Below, one piece after another: positions 30,112 to 39,658 of a stretch of 64,000 bases of DNA. Both the position numbers and the translations under genes were made by a program. Each line of letters starts with the position of its first letter. Positions within the stretch are counted from its first letter, which is position 1. This stretch comes from Gammaproteobacteria bacterium. Lineage in GTDB: Bacteria > Pseudomonadota > Gammaproteobacteria > UBA4575. The notes beneath the pieces were generated by a model. It saw nothing but the letters and a program-made list of their open reading frames with translations. It had not been told where the DNA came from and did not search any database. The stretch spans positions 62,001-126,000 of the forward strand of contig WTFY01000003.1 of assembly GCA_011523795.1 (NCBI GenBank), given 5' to 3'.

Positions 30112-32126
30112 TAAAAATTGCGATGATCCCAGAAGTTGGAAACTTTGCACTGATAATTGCGCTTTGCCTAGCACTTGTACAGGGCATCGTTCCGATACTG
30201 GGTGCACAGACCCGCACTTTCCAATGGATAGCCATTGCAAAACCTGCAGCACGCGCACAGCTTCTTTTTATCCTAATTTCCTATATCTGTTTGACATACA
30301 GCTTTATCACTAATGATTTTTCCGTGTTGTATGTCGCAAACAACTCCAATTCTGCCTTGCCAATCTATTACAAGTTTTCAGCAGTTTGGGGGGCACACGA
30401 AGGGTCGTTGCTGCTTTGGGTGCTCATGCTAGGCATCTGGACATTTGCGGTAACAATTTTTTGTCGCAGTCTGCCGAATGATATGGTTGCTCGTGTTTTG
30501 GGGGTTATGGGTTTGGTAAGTTCTGGTTTCCTCCTGTTCATGCTTCTCACCTCAAATCCATTCGAGCGAATTTTTCCATCTCCCATGGAAGGTCAGGACT
30601 TGAACCCATTGCTGCAAGACCCAGGCCTCGTGATCCACCCGCCGATGCTATACATGGGATATGTTGGATTTTCGGTTGCTTTTTCATTTGCTATTGCAGC
30701 TTTGTTGGGGGGTAAGCTGGATTCTATTTGGGCAAGATGGTCAAGGCCTTGGGCAATCTTTGCATGGGTGTTTCTCACCATAGGCATAACACTTGGAAGT
30801 TGGTGGGCCTATCACGAACTTGGCTGGGGAGGCTGGTGGTTCTGGGACCCTGTTGAAAATGCATCATTCATGCCTTGGCTGGTAGGTACAGCACTTGTTC
30901 ATTCATTAGCCGTCACTGACAAAAGGTCGAGCTTTAAAAGCTGGACCGTATTGCTGTCAATACTTACATTTTCACTATGCCTACTGGGTGCCTTCTTGGT
31001 GCGTTCAGGTGTCCTGGTGTCTGTTCACGCGTTTGCCAATGATCCGGCCCGTGGTCTGTATATTCTTGTATTTCTGGCAGTAGTCATTGGTGGGTCATTG
31101 CTGCTTTATGCGATTCGCACACCACACATAAAGTCTTCGGGGCAATTTGATATCTTTTCTCGTGAGACCGCCTTGCTGGTTAACAATGTCTTACTACTGG
31201 TTGCTATGTTGACAATTCTTGTTGGAACCCTTTATCCATTGTTTGTTAGCGCCTTTGACTTGCCATCATTATCCGTTGGAAAGCCATATTTTGATTTTGT
31301 ATTTTCTGTATTGACTTTGCCGCTTGTACTGGTCGTTGGCATAGGACCATTCATGCGTTGGAAGAGTGCGGTGATGAGCAAGGTATTAATCAGGTTGATC
31401 AAAGTGGCAGTTGCCGGGATAGTCATTGGTATCGCTTTACCTTTTATTGTTGCTGGCAAAACCTCGATTCTGGTATCTCTAGGCGTGGCACTGGGTGGAT
31501 GGTCCATTTCATCTGCAGTGTATTACCTGTTTAAAAATGCAATCAGCTCCGGATTTGGCATACGTGGATTTCGCCGAATCGTAAAAATTCCTCAAGCAAC
31601 GTGGGGAATGTCGATTGCACATTGCGGTATAGGTATTTTTGTTCTTGGCGTGACGTTTGTGAGTGCATTCGAGCAAGTGAGGGAATTACCAATGCAAGTT
31701 GGCCAGAAAACTGAAATGGCAGGGTACGAATTTCAATTTGAAGGAATCGAGAATGTTAGGGGTCCAAACTACGCCTCAAAACAAGCCTCTGTGCGTGTAT
31801 CTAGGGAGGGTAGATTGGTAGCTACACTTTTCCCTGAAAAGCGCACATATCTTGTCCAGCAAAACCCGATGACAGAGGCAGGAATTGATTCTGGATTTTT
31901 ACGTGATGTATATGTCGCGTTGGGTGAGCAGGTTGATGAAAAAACATGGGGAATGCGGCTGTACTACAAACCCTTTGTACAATGGATATGGCTTGGTGCC
32001 ATGCTTATGGCTACCGGTGGAATTTTGGCTGCACTGGATCGTCGTTACCGAATCCGGTTCAAACGTGGAGGGGGGCAGCATGTGAAGGAGAAAATGTACA
32101 GCAAGCGCTTTGCGATTCCTTCATGA
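30108..32126 (+). CDS. ccmF: Haem lyase CcmF
   Basis: 672 residues with about 14-15 helices. The tryptophan-rich WGGWWFWDPVENASFMPWL motif and the haem-ligand histidine regions (WGAHEGSLLLWVLML, LVRSGVLVSVHAFANDPARG) are intact. CcmF joins haem to the CxxCH motifs of apocytochromes c in the periplasm. Confidence 0.97.
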   Translation: MIKIAMIPEVGNFALIIALCLALVQGIVPILGAQTRTFQWIAIAKPAARAQLLFILISYICLTYSFITNDFSVLYVANNSNSALPIYYKFSAVWGAHEGSLLLWVLMLGIWTFAVTIFCRSLPNDMVARVLGVMGLVSSGFLLFMLLTSNPFERIFPSPMEGQDLNPLLQDPGLVIHPPMLYMGYVGFSVAFSFAIAALLGGKLDSIWARWSRPWAIFAWVFLTIGITLGSWWAYHELGWGGWWFWDPVENASFMPWLVGTALVHSLAVTDKRSSFKSWTVLLSILTFSLCLLGAFLVRSGVLVSVHAFANDPARGLYILVFLAVVIGGSLLLYAIRTPHIKSSGQFDIFSRETALLVNNVLLLVAMLTILVGTLYPLFVSAFDLPSLSVGKPYFDFVFSVLTLPLVLVVGIGPFMRWKSAVMSKVLIRLIKVAVAGIVIGIALPFIVAGKTSILVSLGVALGGWSISSAVYYLFKNAISSGFGIRGFRRIVKIPQATWGMSIAHCGIGIFVLGVTFVSAFEQVRELPMQVGQKTEMAGYEFQFEGIENVRGPNYASKQASVRVSREGRLVATLFPEKRTYLVQQNPMTEAGIDSGFLRDVYVALGEQVDEKTWGMRLYYKPFVQWIWLGAMLMATGGILAALDRRYRIRFKRGGGQHVKEKMYSKRFAIPS

Positions 32127-32132
32127 TTTCCC

Positions 32133-32666
32133 ATGTTCAAGTACTTCATTCCAGTTATTGTTTTTTTCGCTTTAGCCGGATTTTTGGTGACCGGGTTATA
32201 TAAAGATCCTACTGCAGTTTCGTCTCCCCTGGTTGGGAAACCAGTGCCTCAATTTACTTTGCCAAAACTCTGGGATAATGAAATCGAATTTTCGGAATCG
32301 GAGTTTGCAGGAAAGGTATCCTTATTCAATGTTTGGGCGACATGGTGTCTGGCTTGTCGCCAGGAGCATCCTCTGCTCGTTGAACTGTCTAATTCAAAGG
32401 TAGTGACAGTGTACGGTTTGAATTACAAGGATGAAATCTCTGAAGCAAGGCGTTATTTGGTAGAACATGGTGATCCCTTTGAAGCTAGTGCTGTGGACGC
32501 AACTGGCCGGGTAGGTATTGACTGGGGTGTATATGGTGTACCCGAGACATTCATCATAGATAAGCAGGGAGTGATTCGTCATAAGCATATCGGGGTTATC
32601 ACCCAAAATGATGTACAACTGACTTTGCTGCCCTTGATTCGGCAATTGCATAACGAGAGCATGTGA
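32133..32666 (+). CDS. ccmG: Thioredoxin-like reductant CcmG/DsbE
   Basis: 177 residues with an N-terminal anchor and periplasmic thioredoxin fold. The active site reads WATWCLACRQEHP: Cys-Leu-Ala-Cys instead of the common Cys-Pro-Thr/Ser-Cys. The cis-proline loop YGVPETFIIDKQGVIRHKHIG is normal. It keeps apocytochrome cysteines reduced. Confidence 0.95.
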   Translation: MFKYFIPVIVFFALAGFLVTGLYKDPTAVSSPLVGKPVPQFTLPKLWDNEIEFSESEFAGKVSLFNVWATWCLACRQEHPLLVELSNSKVVTVYGLNYKDEISEARRYLVEHGDPFEASAVDATGRVGIDWGVYGVPETFIIDKQGVIRHKHIGVITQNDVQLTLLPLIRQLHNESM

Positions 32667-32667
32667 G

Positions 32668-33123
32668 ATGAATCGAGCCTGCAGCATTGTTCTCGGATTC
32701 GGATTATTGATTTGTATAACCGTTTCAGCAAAGCCATTGACTGCTGTATCAGACTTTGAAGACCGTTATCACTCTATTCTGAACGAGTTGCGCTGCCTGG
32801 TTTGTCAAAACCAGACGATTGCAGAATCCAACGCAGATTTGGCTAAGGACCTGCGGGCTGAAGTCAAGAAAATGCTACTTGAAGGTGCTACAGATTCCGA
32901 GATTATTGATTTCATGGCAAGCAGATATGGCGATTTTGTGTTGTATAGACCTCCTTTAAAACCCAGAACTCTACTGCTCTGGTTTGGCCCATTTATTTTT
33001 CTGGGCATTGGACTTCTGGTTTTGGCGCTAGTTTTGAGAAGCCAGCGAAGCGTGGGCAGCATGCCTCTTACAGAAGAAGAGAAGATGCAAGTCAATGCTA
33101 TCCTCGACAAGTCTGAAGATTAG
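32668..33123 (+). CDS. ccmH: Cytochrome c maturation protein CcmH
   Basis: 151 residues: signal sequence, then LRCLVCQNQTIAESNADLAKDLR with the LRCxxCQ redox motif, a three-helix bundle, and a C-terminal anchor (LLWFGPFIFLGIGLLVLALVL). It is the short CcmH form; the TPR half is the separate ccmI. Confidence 0.96.
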   Translation: MNRACSIVLGFGLLICITVSAKPLTAVSDFEDRYHSILNELRCLVCQNQTIAESNADLAKDLRAEVKKMLLEGATDSEIIDFMASRYGDFVLYRPPLKPRTLLLWFGPFIFLGIGLLVLALVLRSQRSVGSMPLTEEEKMQVNAILDKSED

Positions 33124-33129
33124 ATTCTC

Positions 33130-34377
33130 ATGTTGGTTTTCTGGTTGATTTGTTCGCTGTTGCTTGCAGCTGCCCTGTTACTTATTTTGCCACCGCTGTT
33201 GGGAAAAAGTTCTAAACGGGAAATCAGTCATCAGTCTGTGAACAAGGCAGTTTTTGAAAGGAAGCTTGTAGAACTGGAGGAAGATTTCGAACGTGGACTC
33301 ATTGATGCCGAGCAGCTAGAAGCTGCTCGTACAGACTTGCAGCGTGCGCTGATTGATGATCTTGAATACTCCAACAAGCCTCTAGAGAAAGGCAGCGGCA
33401 GATTTTTGCCTGTGCTGATCCTGATTGCTGTTCCAGCATTGTCTGTATTTTTATACCTTAAGATCAGCAATGGCTTGGTTTTGCTGTCAGATGATTCGCG
33501 GTCGATGCTTGTTCAGCAAGGGGACATGTCATCCACACAGCAGGCGATTATGAATCTAGAACGAAAGCTGCAAGCTGATCCTGCGAATCTTGAGGGCTGG
33601 CTCATGTTGGGCAGGTCCTTCATGGCATTGGGGAGGTCAGGGCAAGCCGTATCAGCATTTGAGCGGGCATACGAATTGTCAAACGGTACCGATCCGGATG
33701 TAGTGGTTGCTTATGCCGAGGCGCAAGTATTTGCTTCAGGACACCAATTCAGCAGAGAAGTTATGACTCTGTTCACCCAGGCTTTAAAAGTTGATCCTGG
33801 ACATGAGCGTGCTTTGTGGTTTGCAGGATATGCTGCATATCAGCTTCATGACTATGAAAGTGCTTTGACACACTGGGATAAACTGCTGCAGCAAATACCG
33901 AGTGGCCAAGAAGAGGCACGTGCCGCTTTGCTTGTGTATCTAAATGATGCAAAACAAAAAGCCATGACACAAATTAGCGCTGCACAGGGTGTTGAGCAGG
34001 AGTTGTATCCGAATAAGGAAGCAAAAGGAAATGCTTCCATAGTCGTACAAGTATCGATCAATGAATCTTTACAGGAATATGTGCAAAAATCCGATACGCT
34101 TTTCGTTTATGCCCGGGCAGTAAATGGGCCCCAAATGCCATTAGCGTTAGCCAAGATGACTGCTGCAAGTTTGCCTGCAACCGTTACTCTGGATGATTCC
34201 ATGGCAATGATACCAGGCATGACCTTGTCTGGTGTCGAGCAGGTGGAAGTAATAGCTAGAATCTCGAAGTCCGGGAAAGCAATTATGCAGACTGGTGACC
34301 TGTATGGTAGTGCAGGGGCGGTTAATACCCAGAGTACAACACCCGTGACCGTATTGATCAGTACGATTGCACCTTGA
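33130..34377 (+). CDS. ccmI: Cytochrome c maturation TPR protein CcmI
   Basis: 415 residues: two N-terminal helices (about 2-22 and 95-113), a TPR region (about 130-280, e.g. NLEGWLMLGRSFMALGRSGQAVSAFERAYEL), and the conserved C-terminal beta domain containing VYARAVNGPQMPLALAK and MIPGMTLSGVEQVEVIARIS. It binds apocytochrome C-termini and delivers them to CcmF-CcmH. Last gene of the ccm operon. Confidence 0.93.
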   Translation: MLVFWLICSLLLAAALLLILPPLLGKSSKREISHQSVNKAVFERKLVELEEDFERGLIDAEQLEAARTDLQRALIDDLEYSNKPLEKGSGRFLPVLILIAVPALSVFLYLKISNGLVLLSDDSRSMLVQQGDMSSTQQAIMNLERKLQADPANLEGWLMLGRSFMALGRSGQAVSAFERAYELSNGTDPDVVVAYAEAQVFASGHQFSREVMTLFTQALKVDPGHERALWFAGYAAYQLHDYESALTHWDKLLQQIPSGQEEARAALLVYLNDAKQKAMTQISAAQGVEQELYPNKEAKGNASIVVQVSINESLQEYVQKSDTLFVYARAVNGPQMPLALAKMTAASLPATVTLDDSMAMIPGMTLSGVEQVEVIARISKSGKAIMQTGDLYGSAGAVNTQSTTPVTVLISTIAP

Positions 34378-34479
34378 ATTTCTTGCATCAGAGTAGCCGC
34401 ATGTAGTTCGGCACTATCAAACAAAGCAATTGTGGAGCACGTTATTCAAATTAACAGTCAGATCATGCAATTTGTAACG

Positions 34480-34495
34480 GACAGGCGGTCCTGTC
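34480..34495 (+). promoter_or_regulatory. Hairpin abutting the start codon of the following gene
   Basis: GACAGG (34480-34485) and CCTGTC (34490-34495) pair perfectly around the loop CGGT, ending one base before the ATG at 34496. The only Shine-Dalgarno-like bases (AGGCGG) lie in this stem and loop, so initiation may be structure-sensitive. Function inferred only. Confidence 0.4.
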
Positions 34496-34738
34496 ATGGA
34501 CTTTGACCATGTGCGTCATGTACTGGGCTGGTGTGCGTTGACCAATTTTGGCGTGCTGGCAGTCTGGTTCTTGGTATTCATAACTGCACATGACTGGATT
34601 TACAGTTTTCATGCCAAGTGGTTTCAAGTGCCCGTGGAAGATTTTGACAGGGTGTGCTACTTGTTGATGGGGATGTACAAGCTAGCCACAGTGCTGTTAT
34701 ATCTTGTCCCTTATCTTGTCATGCTAGGTATGAGTTAG
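34496..34738 (+). CDS. Small membrane protein, DUF6868-like
   Basis: 80 residues with two predicted helices (about 10-30 and 55-75) separated by a conserved-looking loop DWIYSFHAKWFQVPVEDFDRV. This pattern resembles the DUF6868 family of small bacterial membrane proteins, function unknown. The adjacent second small membrane gene reads in the same direction. Confidence 0.65.
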   Translation: MDFDHVRHVLGWCALTNFGVLAVWFLVFITAHDWIYSFHAKWFQVPVEDFDRVCYLLMGMYKLATVLLYLVPYLVMLGMS

Positions 34739-34743
34739 TCCAG

Positions 34744-34971
34744 ATGCTATTCAAGGGAGTCATACATATACTTGTCTGTGCGTTGTTCGTTTCACGTTTG
34801 GTGCCAAAATATTTCCACTATCGTGAAACTGATCAAGTCGACTTATTCGGGCATGCTCTGAAAGGAAGTTCAGGACTGCTTGTACTGATTGTCATTGCAC
34901 TTGTCGCACTTGGATTACTCGTTTTGAGTGTAAGTAATTTCAAGGCGTGGATTTCTTCACATAGGGATTAA
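34744..34971 (+). CDS. Small membrane protein of unknown function
   Basis: 75 residues from ATG 34744 (MLFKGVIHILVCALFVSRLVP); the frame is open further upstream, but that part overlaps the previous gene. A hydrophobic N-terminus and a strong C-terminal helix (GLLVLIVIALVALGLLVLSV) flank a charged loop with KYFHYRETDQVDLF. I do not recognise a family. It begins six bases after the DUF6868-like gene and may work with it. Confidence 0.5.
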   Translation: MLFKGVIHILVCALFVSRLVPKYFHYRETDQVDLFGHALKGSSGLLVLIVIALVALGLLVLSVSNFKAWISSHRD

Positions 34972-34981
34972 GGGCATGGGA

Positions 34982-35869
34982 TCACTCGTCAATTAGCCTC
35001 TTTTCGAGGCCCTGGTAAGCGTCAATTCGCCTGTCCCGCAAATAAGGCCAAGTCTGTCTGAGGTATTCGCTATGTGCCATGTCTACTCTGGCGTACTGTG
35101 TTTCAGCACAATTTCCAGAACACTGGACGATAATATTTCCTGCCGAGTCAGTGCCAAATGACTGTCCCCAGAAGTTGATTCCCTTGGTTTGTCCTGATGG
35201 GTCAGGTTCATATCCAACGCGGTTTACGCAAAGAACCGGTACATTATTCGCGATTGCATGGCTTTGTTGGATAATCCTCCAGGAGTCAGACTGGCGGTAT
35301 TTATCATCTTCCGGACCCTCGCAGCCCCAGCCAATGGCAGACGGGTAAATCAGCATTTCTGCTCCTGCCAGGGTCATCAGACGTGCTGCTTCAGGAAACC
35401 ACTGGTCCCAGCAGACCATGACACCCAGCTTTCCTATCGAAGTTTGTATTGGCTTGAATCCTGAGTCTCCAAAAGCAAAATAGTATTTCTCATGGTAACT
35501 TGGGCCATCTGGTATATGCATTTTCCTGTAAGCTCCCGCCAGACTTCCGTCCTGGTCTAGAACGACGGCAGTATTGTGATATAGACCCCTGGTTCGCTTT
35601 TCAAACACGGAACCCACTACAACTATGCTGTTTTGCTTTGCTGCAGAAGCAAGCTGGTCTGTAAGCGGTCCAGGTATTGTTTGAGCAAGCCTGAAATGCT
35701 CAGTTGATTCTTCCTGGCAAAAATACAGGCTTGTATGCAATTCGCACAGCACAACCAGTTTGGCACCCATATTTGCAGCCGCCTGTATTTCCTTCAGGCT
35801 TGTTTCAAGATTGTGCTGGTAATCAGCATTCATGCACTGTTGTACCAAAGCGGCATGAATGAAGCTCAT
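34982..35869 (-). CDS. aguB: N-carbamoylputrescine amidase
   Basis: 295 residues of the nitrilase/carbon-nitrogen hydrolase family. The Glu-Lys-Cys triad is visible in VVLCELHTSLYF, YRKMHIPDGP and VMVCWDQWFPEAARL. The enzyme converts N-carbamoylputrescine to putrescine, CO2 and ammonia. It overlaps aguA by four bases, which fixes the substrate assignment. Confidence 0.95.
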   Translation of the reverse strand: MSFIHAALVQQCMNADYQHNLETSLKEIQAAANMGAKLVVLCELHTSLYFCQEESTEHFRLAQTIPGPLTDQLASAAKQNSIVVVGSVFEKRTRGLYHNTAVVLDQDGSLAGAYRKMHIPDGPSYHEKYYFAFGDSGFKPIQTSIGKLGVMVCWDQWFPEAARLMTLAGAEMLIYPSAIGWGCEGPEDDKYRQSDSWRIIQQSHAIANNVPVLCVNRVGYEPDPSGQTKGINFWGQSFGTDSAGNIIVQCSGNCAETQYARVDMAHSEYLRQTWPYLRDRRIDAYQGLEKRLIDE

Positions 35870-36903
35870 GTCATGAACCCTTCAGGTATTTGCATGGTGG
35901 CACAGTGTAACCCGCCGTATTGTCGAATCAAAGTACAGCATTCAATATCAAATATGTCTCTGTCAGGAAACAGTTCGTCAAAGAGCTTGAGAATTTGACA
36001 ATCTTGCTTGTCATTAAACACAGGAACCAGTACAGAACCATTTGTAATAAGAAAATTTGTATACGTTGCAGGCAGTTGTTGGCCTGAAAAATACAGTGGC
36101 TCAGGCAGTGGCAGAGGGATGAGTTCAAATCGGTTATGACTTTGTCGCTTTATTGCCTGCAGTTGCGCTACCAGTTGGTTTGTCGCATCCCGGTTAGGGT
36201 CATCGCAATTGCTAGAAATGGCGTGTACGATGATGTCGTCAGAGCAAAATCTGGCAAGCGTGTCCACATGCCCAAAAGTATCGTCACCTGCAAGCCGGAC
36301 ATTTTCCAGCCAGTAAATTTTGCCGCATCCTAACCAGTACTCGAGTTGTTCTTCGAGCCTGTGAATCTCTGTCCTGGGTATGTAGCTGTTTTGTATGAAA
36401 CAGTTTTTTGAACACAGCAGTTCACCATGACTGTTTATTTCAATGTTACCGGCCTCAAGGATTTGACTGACCGGTGTGTATGCAGCCTTGAAATTCAGAT
36501 GTTTGATTAACTGGGCATTGAATGAATTATCAAGTGAGTAGTTGAACTGCCTATGTCCCCAGCCATTGAATTCAAAATCCAGTAAGCATTGCCTGTTTCC
36601 ATCACTGATGCAGAAAGGTCCATAATCGCGCACCCAGGTGTCATTAGTGGGAATTGCTACAAATGTAATGTTATCGGCACAAGCTGAAACATAACTTAAC
36701 CTTTTTTCTATATGAGATCTGTGTGCATCATCATAGGCAACGATTACGACAAGCTGTCGTTTGCAGATGTATTTGCACAGGTCCAGATAGGTTGCTTCTA
36801 TCTTATTGATGATGCTTGCCCAGTCAGAATGCAGATGGGGCCAGACGATAATTATGGCGTCTTGTCGTTCCCACTCGGGGATCAACTTGCTAGGGTGCAC
36901 CAC
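35866..36903 (-). CDS. aguA: Agmatine deiminase
   Basis: 345 residues of the guanidino-modifying (pentein) fold. Motifs NDTWVRDYGPFCI, FGHVDTLARF and the catalytic cysteine in YGGLHCATMQIP are all present. It hydrolyses agmatine to N-carbamoylputrescine; with aguB it forms the ADC-derived putrescine pathway. No speA (arginine decarboxylase) is in the window. Confidence 0.95.
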   Translation of the reverse strand: MVHPSKLIPEWERQDAIIIVWPHLHSDWASIINKIEATYLDLCKYICKRQLVVIVAYDDAHRSHIEKRLSYVSACADNITFVAIPTNDTWVRDYGPFCISDGNRQCLLDFEFNGWGHRQFNYSLDNSFNAQLIKHLNFKAAYTPVSQILEAGNIEINSHGELLCSKNCFIQNSYIPRTEIHRLEEQLEYWLGCGKIYWLENVRLAGDDTFGHVDTLARFCSDDIIVHAISSNCDDPNRDATNQLVAQLQAIKRQSHNRFELIPLPLPEPLYFSGQQLPATYTNFLITNGSVLVPVFNDKQDCQILKLFDELFPDRDIFDIECCTLIRQYGGLHCATMQIPEGFMT

Positions 36904-36958
36904 TTGTAATTCAGGAGGCCTGGATGTTGAAAAAAATTTTCAAGGATGCAGTCTGTTG

Positions 36959-37477
36959 TTACAGTCTAGGCATCAATTCGACCAGATTGCATGGGCGGGT
37001 TCGGTAGTCTAGCTGCTGGGCAAGAAGCTTGTCCCACGCATCGGCACACGCACCTGCAGAACCAGGCAGACAGAATATGTATGTTCGGTTTGCAACTCCA
37101 GCCACGGTACGTGACTGCAAGGTAGAGGTTTTTATTGCCTCAAAAGACAATACTCGGAACATTTCGCCAAACCCGGAAATTTCCTTGTCCAGAAGGGGCC
37201 TGATTGCTTCAGGGGTTCCATCTCGACCGGTAACTCCGGTACCCCCAGTAGTTATGATGACATCAGGCTTGGGTTCGGCAATCCAAGGCGATACAATAGC
37301 CCTGATTTTGTACATGTCATCGGGGACAATCATCTTTTCAAAGACCTTGTGACGGCCGCGTTGTAGTTTTTCACACAGGATTTTCCCTGACTGGTCATTG
37401 TCTTCTGTACGTGTGTCAGAAATTGTCAGGACAGCAATTTCCAAAGGAATAAATTCACGTTTTTCTTCCTTCTCCAT
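36959..37477 (-). CDS. moaB: Molybdopterin adenylyltransferase-family protein MoaB
   Basis: 172 residues with the MoCF-binding motif ITTGGTGVTGRDGTPEAIRP. The start is supported by GGAG seven bases upstream of the ATG. The family adenylylates molybdopterin before metal insertion, though E. coli MoaB itself is not essential for this. Divergent from moaE. Confidence 0.92.
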   Translation of the reverse strand: MEKEEKREFIPLEIAVLTISDTRTEDNDQSGKILCEKLQRGRHKVFEKMIVPDDMYKIRAIVSPWIAEPKPDVIITTGGTGVTGRDGTPEAIRPLLDKEISGFGEMFRVLSFEAIKTSTLQSRTVAGVANRTYIFCLPGSAGACADAWDKLLAQQLDYRTRPCNLVELMPRL

Positions 37478-37496
37478 TCTTGCTTCTCCATGGATG

Positions 37497-37524
37497 ATTA
37501 TGATTCATAATGTACAGTATTATG
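37497..37524. promoter_or_regulatory. Palindromic operator-like repeats between moaB and moaE
   Basis: ATTATG-ATT-CATAAT (37497-37511) is a perfect inverted repeat, and the same CATAAT arm pairs again with ATTATG at 37519-37524. Alternating copies of one hexamer between divergent genes look like a regulator-binding region. A CGTTATATA at 37529-37537 resembles one half of an E. coli ModE box. No regulator is identified. Confidence 0.4.
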
Positions 37525-37568
37525 TATACGTTATATAGGGAACTGTTTTTGGGGTGATGCGCTAGATC

Positions 37569-38015
37569 ATGAAAGTAGAGATACGGGATGCCAAATTTGA
37601 TCCTTGGCAGGAAGTCAAGAGCTATCAGGACCTGCAACTGAATAAACCTGGGAAGTTTGGGGCTACTGCAGTATTTATCGGTACCATGAGAGATTTCAAT
37701 AAAGGTAATGAAATATTTTCAATGTACTTGGAGCATTATCCTGAAATGACCCAAAACCACTTGCTCCAGATTGCACAGGAGGCTGCTGACAGGTGGGAAA
37801 TCCTGGATGTCTTGTTGCTGCACCGCACTGGCCGTGTATTTCCCGGTGAACCCATTGTATGTATTGCAGTATGGTCGGCGCATCGGGCAGCTGCGTATGA
37901 GGCCAATCTTTTTATCATGGAAGATTTAAAGTCCAAGGCACCGATATGGAAGAAGGAAAACTTGAAGACACAGGAACGCTGGGTACCTGGAAAACAAGGC
38001 AAGCCAATCCTATAA
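37569..38015 (+). CDS. moaE: Molybdopterin synthase catalytic subunit
   Basis: 148 residues. VFIGTMRDFNKGNEI, LEHYPEMTQNHL, HRTGRVFPGEPIVCIAVWSAHR and the catalytic lysine segment LKSKAPIWKKE identify MoaE. It inserts sulfur from MoaD thiocarboxylate into precursor Z. No moaD is adjacent, so its partner must be encoded elsewhere. Convergent with moeA. Confidence 0.95.
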   Translation: MKVEIRDAKFDPWQEVKSYQDLQLNKPGKFGATAVFIGTMRDFNKGNEIFSMYLEHYPEMTQNHLLQIAQEAADRWEILDVLLLHRTGRVFPGEPIVCIAVWSAHRAAAYEANLFIMEDLKSKAPIWKKENLKTQERWVPGKQGKPIL

Positions 38016-38102
38016 GATCCGAGAATATCCTGTGTTTCTCTTACAGGTGCATGGGGTTCTAGGAGTCCACTTGGTCTAGTTCAGAAATATTTCGGGGTCG
38101 GC

Positions 38103-39389
38103 TTAGACTACTGCCTCGAATGGCAGCACTTGGACTGCATCACCCGCATCAATACCGGAAGAATCAACAGGCAGTATGATGAAACAGTTTGCTTCTGTCA
38201 TGGAACGCAAGACACCCGAGCCCTGCGGCCCCGTTTTAGATACAGTGTACTCTGATTCATCTGCCGAGGTATTGTCTGATCGTGTCAAGATACCTCTTTG
38301 GTATTCAACGCGCCCAGGCCTCTTCCTTAATCTGGAAGAGCAAGTTGCAGTGATTGTGAACGGTTCATTGTAGATACCGCCCATGATTTTTTTTAACGCT
38401 GGTTTCACGAATAGATAAAATGTGACCATGACAGAAACTGGATTGCCTGGAAGCCCAAAAAACCAAGCGTTGCTGATACTTCCAAATGCTAGAGGTCTAC
38501 CGGGTTTCATGGCGACTTTCCAGAAATTCACTGTACCAATTTTCTGCACGGTTTCTTTTACAAAGTCCGCTTCACCAACAGATACACCGCCTGAGGTAAT
38601 GATGACATCAGCCTGATTCGCTGCATCAGAAAAAGCCTTTTCTATCGCGTTTCTTTCATCCTTAACTACGCCCATGTCATGAATTTCGACCCCTAAACGA
38701 GACAACATCCCGTAGAGGGTATAGCGGTTGCTGTCATATATCTGGCCCTTACTCAGCTTTTCTCCCACCTGGCGAAGTTCGTTACCAGTCGAAAAGAAAG
38801 CAACCTTCAATTTTCTGAAAACAACCACTTCATTGACACCGATGGAAGCCAGCAACCCTAGCTCTGCTGGACCAATGTGCTTTCCCTGGCTTAGCACTGT
38901 ATCACCAGTCTTGATATCTTCACCCGCAAGCCGTACGTTCTGACCAGGCGAATTGTTGGAGTCAATATAGATCCTGTTTTCTTGTATTCTGACGCGCTCC
39001 TGTATCACTACGGTATCTGATGAATCAGGCAGAGCAGCGCCCGTCATGATTCGAACACATTCGCCACTCTCGATAGGTCCTTGGTAAGGCTGGCCTGCCC
39101 ACGAGGTACCTATGACTGTCAAGGCATGTTGATTTTGGGCAGGAATATCTGTCCCCCGGATTGCGTAGCCATCCATAGCTGAATTTGTATGGCCTGGCAC
39201 ATTGATTCTTGAGCGAATAGTGCCTGCGGCCAAACATCCCAATGCTTTTCGAATTGGTACAGTTTCAGTTTGCTGAATGACTTGTACTGTATTCAATATT
39301 TGTGACAGGGCTTGTTCGGCATCCAGTGATGCTGGATCAAAGTCATCCATGCAGCTGGAACCGTGGTTTGGGTCTGTTATTACCATCAA
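38103..39389 (-). CDS. moeA: Molybdopterin molybdenumtransferase
   Basis: 428 residues from the first ATG; a start at the internal MDDFDPASLDAEQAL, 13 codons later, fits family alignments better. Motifs: HTNSAMDGYAIR, IMTGAALPDSSDTVV, IITSGGVSVGEADFVKE and FGLPGNPVSVMVTFYLF. It inserts molybdate into adenylylated molybdopterin. Confidence 0.94.
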   Translation of the reverse strand: MMVITDPNHGSSCMDDFDPASLDAEQALSQILNTVQVIQQTETVPIRKALGCLAAGTIRSRINVPGHTNSAMDGYAIRGTDIPAQNQHALTVIGTSWAGQPYQGPIESGECVRIMTGAALPDSSDTVVIQERVRIQENRIYIDSNNSPGQNVRLAGEDIKTGDTVLSQGKHIGPAELGLLASIGVNEVVVFRKLKVAFFSTGNELRQVGEKLSKGQIYDSNRYTLYGMLSRLGVEIHDMGVVKDERNAIEKAFSDAANQADVIITSGGVSVGEADFVKETVQKIGTVNFWKVAMKPGRPLAFGSISNAWFFGLPGNPVSVMVTFYLFVKPALKKIMGGIYNEPFTITATCSSRLRKRPGRVEYQRGILTRSDNTSADESEYTVSKTGPQGSGVLRSMTEANCFIILPVDSSGIDAGDAVQVLPFEAVV

Positions 39390-39658
39390 ATATCCCTCGG
39401 CTATTCTTCTGCCTATTATAATTACGAGCTGCTGGGTACGAAATCTCTTTTCAGTGAATGCCCGTTCAATGCCCCATTATAGGGCGTTCAAGTTAATCGG
39501 TAGTGGTTGTCTGCATTTTGCATAGCCTTGCTGTATTGATGTTGGAGGGTTCTCAACGGGTGACGGTTCGACTAGGCAGGAGAACTGTCGCGGCCAATTG
39601 CATTACAATATTGTCAATTCATGTGAGCTAAGTTAGGACACGGTTCAAGGAGTTACTG

